The notes under the pieces were generated by a model. It was not told where the DNA came from and searched no databases. It worked only from the letters and a program-made list of their open reading frames with translations. Made by a program: the position numbers and the translations under genes. DNA of 6,211 nucleotides from Actinomycetes bacterium (GTDB lineage: Bacteria; Actinomycetota; Thermoleophilia; Gaiellales; Gaiellaceae): NCBI GenBank assembly GCA_030624785.1, contig JAUXJK010000130.1, positions 1 through 6,211 on the forward strand. Direction: 5' to 3'. Shown here one piece after another: positions 1 through 6,128 of this stretch (within the stretch, counting starts at the first letter, position 1; each line of letters starts with the position of its first letter).

Positions 1-1941
1 CGAAAGCCCAACCGTCAGCACGACGAACGCTGCGAATACCGACTTCGTAACGAAGAGCTTGGCAACGCGGTGGAGGTTGCGCAGAATGTTTCGACCCTCC
101 GCGACCATCGCGGGGACTGCGGCAAAGTCGCCGCGTACGAGCACGATGTCGGCAACCGATTTGGCCATCTGGGTACCGCTCCCCTGAGCGATCGCAAGCC
201 GCGACGCCTTGAGCGCGGGCACGTCGTTCACGCCGTCTCCCACCATCGCGACGTAGCGGCCCGCATCTCTTAGCGCCTCCACGACGCGCTGCTTGCCTTC
301 AGGCGAGATACGCCCGATCACGGATGCGTCAAGTACGGCCCGCCGCAGCTCGTACGTGTCGGAGGGCAGCTCACGCCCATCGAGCACCTGGTCAGTGGGT
401 ATCCCAACGTCGGAGGCGATTGCCGCGACTGTCTTGGGTGCGTCGCCCGAGATGACCTTGATCTGGACGCCCTGGCGCCGAAAGAAGTCAACGGTCTCGT
501 CGGCGTCCGGGCGAAGTCGCTCGGCCAGGATGACGATGCCAAGAAGCGCTAGATCTCGAGGAGGCTTCGATGACGACGCCACCGGTTCATCGAGCCGGGC
601 GGCCGTGCTACCGATCGCGACTACGCGACGACCCTGCTCCTGTTCCTCGCTAACGCGATCGGCTAGCTCACCCAGCTCAAAGAGCTCGGGCGCTCCGAGC
701 ACGAGGCCGAGAGCACCCACACGAACGCCACTCCATCGGCGAGAGGAAGAGAACGGAACGTGGCCAGAGGCCTCTTCAACCTCTCCAGGGAACGCCTCCG
801 CAATCGCGTCCAGCGTCGGATTTCGTGTGGGCTGACCTGCTCCATATCGTCTCAGAGCTTTGGCAAGGAACTCGCGATCGCCCCCCGGCACCGGCACGTG
901 ATCAACGACGCGCAACGCCGCCTCGGTGAGAGTCCCGGTCTTGTCGAGGCAGATCACGTCGACAGACGCCAGCGACTCGATCGCGTTGAGCTGCTGTGCA
1001 AGGGCCCCTCGCCTCGTCATTCGCAACGCCGCGTATGCGTAGGTAAGGCTCATCAGGAGAATCAAGCCCTCTGGAATCAACGTGACGACCGCGGCAACCG
1101 ACGTCGTCACGGCCTCGCCCGCCTCGGTGTCTCGTTCGAACAGGGCGTAGCCGAGCAGGGCGCCGAGAGGAATCATTACGGCGACGAGCAGGAGGAGGAG
1201 GCGGTTCATGTCGAGCTCCAGCGGCGAGCGAGGGTGACGGAACTCCCGCGCCACGGTCGCTACCCGTTGCGCATAGCAGTAGGCTCCCACCGCCGAGACG
1301 GTGTAGACACCGCCGCCCTCGAGGACGAACGATCCGGATCGCACGTCTTCACCGCGCTGGCGCCGAACTGCACGCGTTTCGCCTGTGAGAGCCGACTCGT
1401 CGAGACGCATCGCATTGCTTTCCTCAACCTGCCCGTCGGCGACGAGTTGATCGCCCTGGGCAACCCGAACAAGATCACCCACCACAACGTCGCCGACGCC
1501 AACGTCGCGATCCACGCCATCTCGTACGACCGTCGCGTGTGGCGCGACCAATCCGGCCAGGCGATCGAGCGCACGTTTTGCTCGCCACTCCTGCAAGATC
1601 CCGATCCCCGTGTTCGCGACCAGAATCGCGATGAACAATGCGTCCTCAAAGTGCCCAAAGATGAACGTCAGCACACCAAAAGAAACGAGTATGAAGTTGA
1701 AAACGGTAAAGACGTTCGCCCGGATGATCGACGTCATCGAGCGGCTGGTCGCGGGCTGCTCGAGCGGCCCGCGCTCCGCAAGTCGGTGCGCCGCCTCGTC
1801 TTCGCTCAGACCTCGCAAGCCACCCCCGGCGAGGGTCTCAGCCGTATCCTCGGAGTAGTGGTCCTGCGTGCGTACGCGCGGCATTTCCCGCGTCTCGTCC
1901 CTGGCGTCGGGCGTCGGCTTCGGAGGCTTACGATCGGTCAC
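1..1941 (-). CDS. Cation-translocating P-type ATPase, CtpE-like (3' end beyond window)
   Basis: This membrane pump couples ATP hydrolysis to cation movement. The frame is open for 647 codons and is cut at base 1. Residues counted from GTG 1941: M1/M2 hairpin about 77-116; actuator domain with TGE at 186-188 (DESALTGET); M3 about 247-268; M4 about 278-300 with PEGL at 290-293; phosphorylation motif DKTGT with Asp333; a compact nucleotide-binding domain with FSSSRRWSG (397-405) and LGAPE (415-419, in place of the common KGAPE); ISGD with Asp500; Lys550; and hinge MVGDGVNDVPALK (566-578). The frame stops inside M5, so M6-M10 and most ion-binding residues are missing. There is no N-terminal heavy-metal domain. 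IRANVFT...N before M1 recalls mycobacterial CtpE, reported to handle calcium, but the ion cannot be read here. GTG 1941 is the first start after an in-frame stop and lacks a Shine-Dalgarno; ATG at 1884 (codon 20) is the alternative. Confidence 0.93.
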   Translation of the reverse strand, partial: MTDRKPPKPTPDARDETREMPRVRTQDHYSEDTAETLAGGGLRGLSEDEAAHRLAERGPLEQPATSRSMTSIIRANVFTVFNFILVSFGVLTFIFGHFEDALFIAILVANTGIGILQEWRAKRALDRLAGLVAPHATVVRDGVDRDVGVGDVVVGDLVRVAQGDQLVADGQVEESNAMRLDESALTGETRAVRRQRGEDVRSGSFVLEGGGVYTVSAVGAYCYAQRVATVAREFRHPRSPLELDMNRLLLLLVAVMIPLGALLGYALFERDTEAGEAVTTSVAAVVTLIPEGLILLMSLTYAYAALRMTRRGALAQQLNAIESLASVDVICLDKTGTLTEAALRVVDHVPVPGGDREFLAKALRRYGAGQPTRNPTLDAIAEAFPGEVEEASGHVPFSSSRRWSGVRVGALGLVLGAPELFELGELADRVSEEQEQGRRVVAIGSTAARLDEPVASSSKPPRDLALLGIVILAERLRPDADETVDFFRRQGVQIKVISGDAPKTVAAIASDVGIPTDQVLDGRELPSDTYELRRAVLDASVIGRISPEGKQRVVEALRDAGRYVAMVGDGVNDVPALKASRLAIAQGSGTQMAKSVADIVLVRGDFAAVPAMVAEGRNILRNLHRVAKLFVTKSVFAAFVVLTVGLS

Positions 1942-1950
1942 CTCGAACCG

Positions 1951-1956
1951 AGGCTA
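1951..1956 (-). promoter_or_regulatory. Possible -10 hexamer for the P-type ATPase gene
   Basis: Read on the minus strand this is TAGCCT, which fits the TANNNT pattern of actinobacterial -10 elements. It ends 9 bases before GTG 1941, so a transcript would start about 3 bases before the start codon. That would agree with the absence of a Shine-Dalgarno there. No convincing -35 box is seen about 17 bases upstream. A 5-bp inverted repeat (CCTCG, 3-base loop, CGAGG; 1941-1953) overlaps the site. Such hexamers occur often by chance, so this is a weak call. Confidence 0.2.
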
Positions 1957-1962
1957 CCAGCG

Positions 1963-2000
1963 CTCACGACGGCCAGGATCGGCGCGACCTCACGACGGCC
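1963..2000. repeat. 12-bp direct repeat in the divergent intergenic region
   Basis: CTCACGACGGCC occurs perfectly at 1963-1974 and again at 1989-2000, 26 bp apart start to start (about 2.5 helical turns). A partial inverted copy, CCGTCGT, lies at 2031-2037. The repeat lies in the 149-bp gap between the divergently transcribed ATPase and oxidoreductase genes, where an operator could act on one or both. Presence of the repeat is seen directly; a regulatory role is inference. Confidence 0.45.
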
Positions 2001-2041
2001 CCCCGGCCATGTCGTCCCGCCAAACCGCAACCGTCGTTCGT

Positions 2042-2047
2042 TAGGGT
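2042..2047 (+). promoter_or_regulatory. Possible -10 hexamer for the LLM oxidoreductase gene
   Basis: TAGGGT fits the TANNNT pattern and would give a leader of roughly 35-40 bases with the AAGGAG site properly placed inside it. The bases about 17 upstream (near 2019-2024) do not resemble TTGACA. This is the best candidate in the gap, but it rests on a short motif only. Confidence 0.28.
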
Positions 2048-2078
2048 GCCGCCTCACAAGCGCCAGGAACGGTTCGAC

Positions 2079-2084
2079 AAGGAG
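2079..2084 (+). promoter_or_regulatory. Ribosome binding site deciding the LLM oxidoreductase start
   Basis: AAGGAG lies 6 bases before ATG 2091. It selects this ATG over the in-frame GTG at 2046, which would add 15 residues unlike the family's N terminus and has no comparable site upstream. Confidence 0.85.
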
Positions 2085-2090
2085 CTATCC

Positions 2091-3107
2091 ATGGACATCG
2101 GTTTCGTTATGCCCACTCACGGACTCCTGACACGCAACGAGCGCGACTTCTTCCTCCAGCGAATAGAGCCCGACCAGGTGCGTGCCTACGAGTTCGGACA
2201 GCGGGCGGAGGAGCTCGGGTTTCATTCGCTCTGGTTCTCCGACCACATCGTGATGGGCAAGGACCTCGACATCTTCTATCCAGCGAACCTTTCTGGGACG
2301 AAGGCGTATCCGCAGAAGCCGACCATGTTCGACCAGGCCGTGGTCATGGGTGGTCTGGCCGCGCTCACAACCAGAATCAAGTTCGCGCCCTCGGTTTGGA
2401 TCGCTCCATATCGGCATCCGCTCAGCACTGCTCACCAGTTCGCGACAATCGACCAGCTCTCGAAGGGTCGGCTCATCTTCGGCGTCGGGCCCGGCTGGGA
2501 GGAGCAGGAGTTTGCAGCGCTCAACGCCAACTTCGCGCGCAAGGGTGCCGAAACCGAGGAGTGCGTGGCGGTGCTCAAGGCGGCCTGGACGCAGGAGTAC
2601 GTCGATTTCGAGGGCGACTTCTTCTCGATCAAGAACGTCTCGATGGAGCCGAAACCGTTCCAGAAGCCCTATCCGCCGATCGTCTGGGGCGGCACGACCG
2701 AGATCGGCGCGAAGAGGGCCGCCCGCTGCACCGACGGTCTCTACACGGTGCACCTCGATCCGTATCCCGGCGTACGTGTGTGGAACAACCTCAAGGAGGT
2801 CGCGCTCCGCGAGGGAGAAAAGGTCGGCAAGGACATGTCCTCGTTCTGGTACGGCTCGTTCTGCTCAGCACGAATCGTTGACGCCGACGATCCGATGGCC
2901 CAGGCCGAGACGCGACCGACGCTTTCAGGTACCGCCGAACAGATCCTTGAAGAGCTCGAGGAGTTCGCCGACGAGGGCTACCACCACGTCACGCTGCACC
3001 CGCACATTCCGTCATGCACAATCGAGGAGTTCTTCGAGCAGGCCGAGCGCTTTGCCGACGAAGTGCTCCCTGAGGCGAGCAAGATCAAAACGAAGTCGTT
3101 CGCCTAG
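2091..3107 (+). CDS. LLM-class flavin oxidoreductase, probably F420-dependent
   Basis: This is a complete 338-residue protein of the luciferase-like monooxygenase superfamily, the usual length for a single-domain TIM barrel of this class. It starts with the first barrel strand (MDIGFVMPTHG). It then shows ELGFHSLWFSDHI (41-53), the conserved DQLSKGRLIFGVGPGW (121-136) that helps form the cofactor site, PPIVWGG (195-201), and a C-terminal SGTAEQILEELEEF helix (279-292) followed by the strand YHHVTLHPH. Actinobacterial members of this type mostly use the deazaflavin F420 to reduce or oxidise small organic substrates, while others use FMN. The choice of F420 rests on family resemblance and likely host, not on a diagnostic residue. 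The substrate is unknown. It has no signal peptide or membrane segment, so it is probably cytosolic. The gene stands alone: divergent from the ATPase and convergent with the suf operon 25 bp away. Confidence 0.92.
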   Translation: MDIGFVMPTHGLLTRNERDFFLQRIEPDQVRAYEFGQRAEELGFHSLWFSDHIVMGKDLDIFYPANLSGTKAYPQKPTMFDQAVVMGGLAALTTRIKFAPSVWIAPYRHPLSTAHQFATIDQLSKGRLIFGVGPGWEEQEFAALNANFARKGAETEECVAVLKAAWTQEYVDFEGDFFSIKNVSMEPKPFQKPYPPIVWGGTTEIGAKRAARCTDGLYTVHLDPYPGVRVWNNLKEVALREGEKVGKDMSSFWYGSFCSARIVDADDPMAQAETRPTLSGTAEQILEELEEFADEGYHHVTLHPHIPSCTIEEFFEQAERFADEVLPEASKIKTKSFA

Positions 3108-3108
3108 C

Positions 3109-3130
3109 TCCAGGCCGGGTCAGGCCAGGA
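3109..3130. terminator. Possible bidirectional terminator hairpin between convergent genes
   Basis: An imperfect inverted repeat fills the 25-bp gap between the two stop codons. The arms are TCCAGGCC (3109-3116) and GGCCAGGA (3123-3130), with a six-base loop; they form seven pairs with one A-A mismatch. No T tract follows on either strand, so it does not match a classical intrinsic terminator, but its placement suits both the oxidoreductase gene and the suf operon. The stem is short and could be chance in GC-rich DNA. Confidence 0.4.
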
Positions 3131-3132
3131 TC

Positions 3133-3522
3133 TCACAGCTTGTGCCCCGTCGTCGAGTCGACATGGTCCGGAATCTCCCCGTGACGATCACCGGTCGTCG
3201 ACGTCCCTGAAGGCTCGAACATCAAGATCGACGCCCCCGGCGAGGAGGGCATGTGCTCGACCCCCTTTGGAACGACGAACGTGTCACCCGTCTCAAGGCG
3301 CACGGTCGACTCGAAGCCGTCGGCATCGCGCAGCGCGATGTCAAAAACTCCGTCGACCACCAGGAAGAACTCATCCGTGTGGTCATGCGCATGCCACACG
3401 TGCTCTCCCTCGACCTTTGCGACACGCACGTCGTAATCATTGACGCGCTGCACGATCCTCGGGCTGTAGATCTCCGTGAACGACGCAAGCGCGTCAGTCA
3501 GATTGACCGGCTCGCCCGGCAC
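3133..3522 (-). CDS. Small cupin-domain protein, last gene of the suf operon
   Basis: This is a 129-residue single-domain cupin beta barrel. The first cupin motif is at 39-58, with His44, His46 and Glu51. The second is GDTFVVPKGVEH (79-90), with His90. These three His and one Glu form the usual metal site, so a divalent metal such as Fe, Mn, Zn or Ni is likely bound. The N-terminal LTDALASFTEIYSPRIV and the FEPSGT ending near 102-107 match a common family of small stand-alone cupins whose function is mostly unassigned. GTG 3522 was chosen because it lies 4 bases after the sufD stop and gives the expected family length. Upstream in-frame TTG 3585 and GTG 3573 lie inside sufD and would add an Arg-rich tail. 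No good Shine-Dalgarno is seen, so translational coupling to sufD is likely. Enzyme, sensor or metal-handling roles are all possible. Confidence 0.87.
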   Translation of the reverse strand: MPGEPVNLTDALASFTEIYSPRIVQRVNDYDVRVAKVEGEHVWHAHDHTDEFFLVVDGVFDIALRDADGFESTVRLETGDTFVVPKGVEHMPSSPGASILMFEPSGTSTTGDRHGEIPDHVDSTTGHKL

Positions 3523-3526
3523 AGCT

Positions 3527-4714
3527 CTAGGCGCGCGGGATTCGCGCTTCGAGCGCCTGCGCGACCGCGTCACGAACCGGATCAAGAGCGATCCGGTCGA
3601 GAATGTCCTGGAAAAAGCCGCGCACGATCAGTCGCTCCGCGTCACCTCGAGACATTCCACGCGCCATGCAGTAGAAAAGCTCGTTGCGATCAACCGGGCT
3701 CGATGTCGCGCCGTGCGTGCAACGCACATCGTTGGCGAGAATCTCAAGCCCGGGAATCGAGTCGGCGTGCGCCTCAGTCGACAGAATGAGGTTGCGATTC
3801 TCCTGATACGCATTGGTCTTCTGCGCGTCGGGCTCAACTCGAATCATGCCGCGCCAGACCGCCGTCGATCCATCGCGAAGCGCTCCCTTGAACGCGAAAT
3901 CCGACTCCGTGTTTGGCGCCGCGTGCTCCTGGTAGGTGTCGTAGTCGAGGTGCTGATCGCCATCGGCGAAATACGCACCAGTCACCCGCGACGTCGCGCC
4001 AGAGCCGTCCAGGATGTTGCGGATCCAGGTCTTGCCTCGCTTGGAGCCGAATCCGCCGGCGACCCAATCGAGCTCAGCGTCACGCCCAACCTGCGCGCGG
4101 TGCGACGCGAAGTGCCAGGTCTGGGTCGAAAGGTTCTGAATCGAGACGTACTCGAGCTTGGCATTGGACTCGACATACAGCTCCGTGACGACGTTTGTGT
4201 ACGCGGCCAGCTCTGGTGAATCAGAGACCAGCTCCTCGATAAACGTGACGTGGCTGCCCTCTTCTGCAACAACAACAAGACGCCAGAAAAGGGCACCGCC
4301 GTCCACGGAGCTAACGATCCGTACGTACAGCGGCTTCTCGACCCTGACGCCTTTCGGAATCCGAACGAGCAGGCCGTGCTTCCACATCGCCGCGTTGTGG
4401 GAGGTGAACTTGTCGTCGGCAGCCACGAGCTGACCGACAAGTTCGTCCTCGCCAAGCGGCTCGAACGTCACGCCTGCTGGAACACCAACGATCTCGATGC
4501 CGCTCTCGTTCACAAACGCCGAACCCGCAGCGTCGATATCGAGCATCGACTCCGGACGGGCACCGCTCCCTGCCGCGTCGATGCTGTACGCGTCCGGGTC
4601 GAAGCCCTTCAGATTTGTGAAGCGCCAGTGCTCGTCGCTGGTGGTCGGTAGGGCGAGTTTCTCGTAGCGTGTACGCGCTTCGTCACGGCTTGACGCCACG
4701 ACCGTACTAGCCAA
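3527..4714 (-). CDS. sufD: Fe-S cluster assembly protein SufD
   Basis: This is a complete 395-residue SufD, the partner of SufB in the cytosolic SufBC2D scaffold that receives sulfur and iron and builds Fe-S clusters. The N-terminal helical part contains the SufD-typical HWRFTNLKGFDPD (29-41). The central beta-helix core follows (about 100-330). The C-terminal segment carries NDVRCTHGAT (328-337), where Cys332 and His334 correspond to the conserved Cys358 and His360 of the Escherichia coli protein; that His is needed for cluster formation with SufB. Next come FYCMARGMSRGDAERLIVRGF (347-367), the SufC-binding helices shared with SufB. TTG 4714 is taken as the start because GGAAGG lies 5 bases upstream; it overlaps sufB by 8 bp. 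A GTG at codon 6 (4699) is possible but lacks such a site. The cupin gene begins 4 bases after the stop. Confidence 0.95.
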   Translation of the reverse strand: MASTVVASSRDEARTRYEKLALPTTSDEHWRFTNLKGFDPDAYSIDAAGSGARPESMLDIDAAGSAFVNESGIEIVGVPAGVTFEPLGEDELVGQLVAADDKFTSHNAAMWKHGLLVRIPKGVRVEKPLYVRIVSSVDGGALFWRLVVVAEEGSHVTFIEELVSDSPELAAYTNVVTELYVESNAKLEYVSIQNLSTQTWHFASHRAQVGRDAELDWVAGGFGSKRGKTWIRNILDGSGATSRVTGAYFADGDQHLDYDTYQEHAAPNTESDFAFKGALRDGSTAVWRGMIRVEPDAQKTNAYQENRNLILSTEAHADSIPGLEILANDVRCTHGATSSPVDRNELFYCMARGMSRGDAERLIVRGFFQDILDRIALDPVRDAVAQALEARIPRA

Positions 4715-6128
4715 CGGAGCCTTCCATCTGCAGCTCGATCAATCGGTTGAGCTCGACGGCGTACTCGAGCGGCAGCTCCTTGGTGATCGGCTCAACGAAC
4801 CCGTTGACGATTGTTGCGCTCGCCTCTGCCTCGGAGAGGCCACGGCTCATCAGGTAGAAGATCTGCTCCTCGCCGATCTTCGACACGGTCGCCTCATGCT
4901 CCGTCGAGACGCCTTCGTTCTCGTCGACGCTGATATAGGGGTACGTGTCCGAGCGCGACTTGTCGTCGAGAATCAGGGCGTCACAGACGACCTTCGACTT
5001 CGCGCCCTTGGCGCCCTTGGCAACCTCGAGCAGTCCTCGGTATCCGCCTCGGCCACCGTCCTTCGAGATCGACTTCGAGTTGATTATCGACGTCGTATTT
5101 GGGGCGACGTGAATGCACTTGCCGCCGGCGTCCTGATGCTGCCCCTCGCCGGCAAAAGCGATCGAGAGTATCTCTCCATGCGCGCCTTCCCCCATCAGCC
5201 AGATCGCGGGGTACTTCATGGTGAGCTTGGAACCCAGGTTGCCGTCGACCCATTCCATCGTGGCGTTCTCGTAGGCCACGGCTCGCTTGGTGACGAGGTT
5301 GTAGACGTTGGTCGACCAGTTCTGGATGGTCGTGTAACGACAGCGACCACCCTTCTTGACGATGATCTCGACGTTTGCCGAATGCAGTGAATCCGTGGAG
5401 TAGATCGGGGCTGTACAACCTTCGACGTAGTGGACGTACGCATCCTCGTCGACGATGATCAGGGTTCGCTCGAACTGGCCCATGTTCTCCGCGTTGATAC
5501 GGAAGTACGCCTGCAGTGGCAGCTCAATCCGCACGCCCGGCGGAACGTAGATGAACGACCCACCAGACCAGACAGCTGAGTTGAGCGCTGCGAACTTGTT
5601 GTCATTTTGCGGAATGATCGTGCCGAAGTACTCGCGCACGAGGTCTTCGTGCTCGCGTAGTCCAGAGTCCATGTCGAGAAAGAGAACGCCCTGCTTCTCG
5701 AGGTCCTCCTGAAGCTTGTGGTACACGACCTCTGACTCGTACTGGGCACCTACACCCGCGAGGAAATCCTTCTCGGCCTCGGGAATCCCCAGCTTATCCC
5801 ACGTGTCCTTGATGTCGGCCGGGAGCTCTTCCCAGGAGTTCACCTGTTTCTCTGTGGGCTTCAGGTAGTAGAAGATCGAGTCGAAGTCGATCTCAGCAAC
5901 GTTGCCACCCCATTCGGGTAGCGGACGAGCGCGGAAGTATTCAAGAGACTTGAGCCGATAATCCAGCATCCACTGGGGCTCATTCTTGTGGGCAGAAATC
6001 TGCTCGACGAGCTCGGACGACAGGCCTCGCTCAGCCTTGAAGACGAACTGCTCGGGATCGTGAAACCCGTACTTCTCGGCGTAGTCACCACCTATTCCAG
6101 CGACGACCTCAGTCTCGGACGTGCTCAC
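4707..6128 (-). CDS. sufB: Fe-S cluster assembly protein SufB
   Basis: This is a complete 473-residue SufB, the main scaffold subunit of SufBC2D, where nascent Fe-S clusters form in the cytosol. The N-terminal helical region shows the family signature GLS..LVEQIS..KNEPQWMLDYRLK (35-60). The core begins near YVPPGVRIELPLQAYFRIN (194-212) and includes VEGCTAP, with Cys238 matching Cys254 of E. coli SufB, which receives sulfur. Further on are VVCDALI, with Cys382 near the E. coli Cys405 position, and STEHEATVSKIGEEQIFYLMSRG (408-430), with His411 and Glu412 matching the E. coli His433-Glu434 pair. The full set points to an active scaffold. The start is GTG 6128, fixed by a strong GGAGGTGA site ending 6 bases upstream and by a 4-bp overlap with the sufC stop. 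The 3' end overlaps sufD by 8 bp. Confidence 0.97.
   Translation of the reverse strand: MSTSETEVVAGIGGDYAEKYGFHDPEQFVFKAERGLSSELVEQISAHKNEPQWMLDYRLKSLEYFRARPLPEWGGNVAEIDFDSIFYYLKPTEKQVNSWEELPADIKDTWDKLGIPEAEKDFLAGVGAQYESEVVYHKLQEDLEKQGVLFLDMDSGLREHEDLVREYFGTIIPQNDNKFAALNSAVWSGGSFIYVPPGVRIELPLQAYFRINAENMGQFERTLIIVDEDAYVHYVEGCTAPIYSTDSLHSANVEIIVKKGGRCRYTTIQNWSTNVYNLVTKRAVAYENATMEWVDGNLGSKLTMKYPAIWLMGEGAHGEILSIAFAGEGQHQDAGGKCIHVAPNTTSIINSKSISKDGGRGGYRGLLEVAKGAKGAKSKVVCDALILDDKSRSDTYPYISVDENEGVSTEHEATVSKIGEEQIFYLMSRGLSEAEASATIVNGFVEPITKELPLEYAVELNRLIELQMEGSVG
4720..4725 (-). promoter_or_regulatory. Ribosome binding site for sufD, inside the sufB end
   Basis: Read on the minus strand this is GGAAGG, 5 bases before TTG 4714. 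It sits in the last codons of sufB (Glu469-Gly470) and supports the unusual TTG start over the later GTG at 4699. Confidence 0.6.
5002..5021. repeat. 9-bp tandem duplication within sufB
   Basis: GCGCCCTTG is repeated head to tail at 5002-5010 and 5011-5019, with two further matching bases. On the coding strand it gives the Lys-Gly-Ala repeat in AKGAKGAKSK (370-379), just before Cys382. It keeps the frame, and basic/small residues are normal at this place in SufB, so it is probably a neutral codon-level repeat. Confidence 0.6.

Noticed and set aside
293..835. 180-codon Ser/Arg-rich open frame on the plus strand
   Set aside because: It is antisense to the phosphorylation and nucleotide-binding domains of the ATPase. 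Its composition is typical of a shadow frame in GC-rich DNA.
2046..2090. Upstream GTG start for the oxidoreductase
   Set aside because: It would add 15 residues unlike the family N terminus, while ATG 2091 has AAGGAG 6 bases upstream and begins at the first barrel strand.
760..2130. 456-codon open frame on the plus strand
   Set aside because: It lies antisense to the P-type ATPase, whose frame carries all expected motifs in order. The plus-strand product is Arg-rich, has no recognisable domain, and runs over the oxidoreductase start.
2085..2753. 222-codon open frame on the minus strand
   Set aside because: It is antisense to the well-supported oxidoreductase, with no family resemblance.
2350..3210. 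286-codon Arg/Ser-rich open frame on the plus strand
   Set aside because: It is an alternative frame of the oxidoreductase gene with extreme Arg/Ser content and no ribosome site.
3523..3585. Longer cupin starting at TTG 3585
   Set aside because: The added 21 residues are Arg/Ser-rich, overlap sufD coding sequence, and are not part of the small cupin family's normal length.
3476..4219. 247-codon open frame on the plus strand
   Set aside because: It is antisense to sufD, which is clear from its conserved motifs; the product shows no domain.
5002..5021. Tandem repeat in sufB as a phase-variation tract
   Set aside because: The unit is 9 bp, so copy changes keep the frame; only about two copies exist, and the encoded residues are normal for the site.
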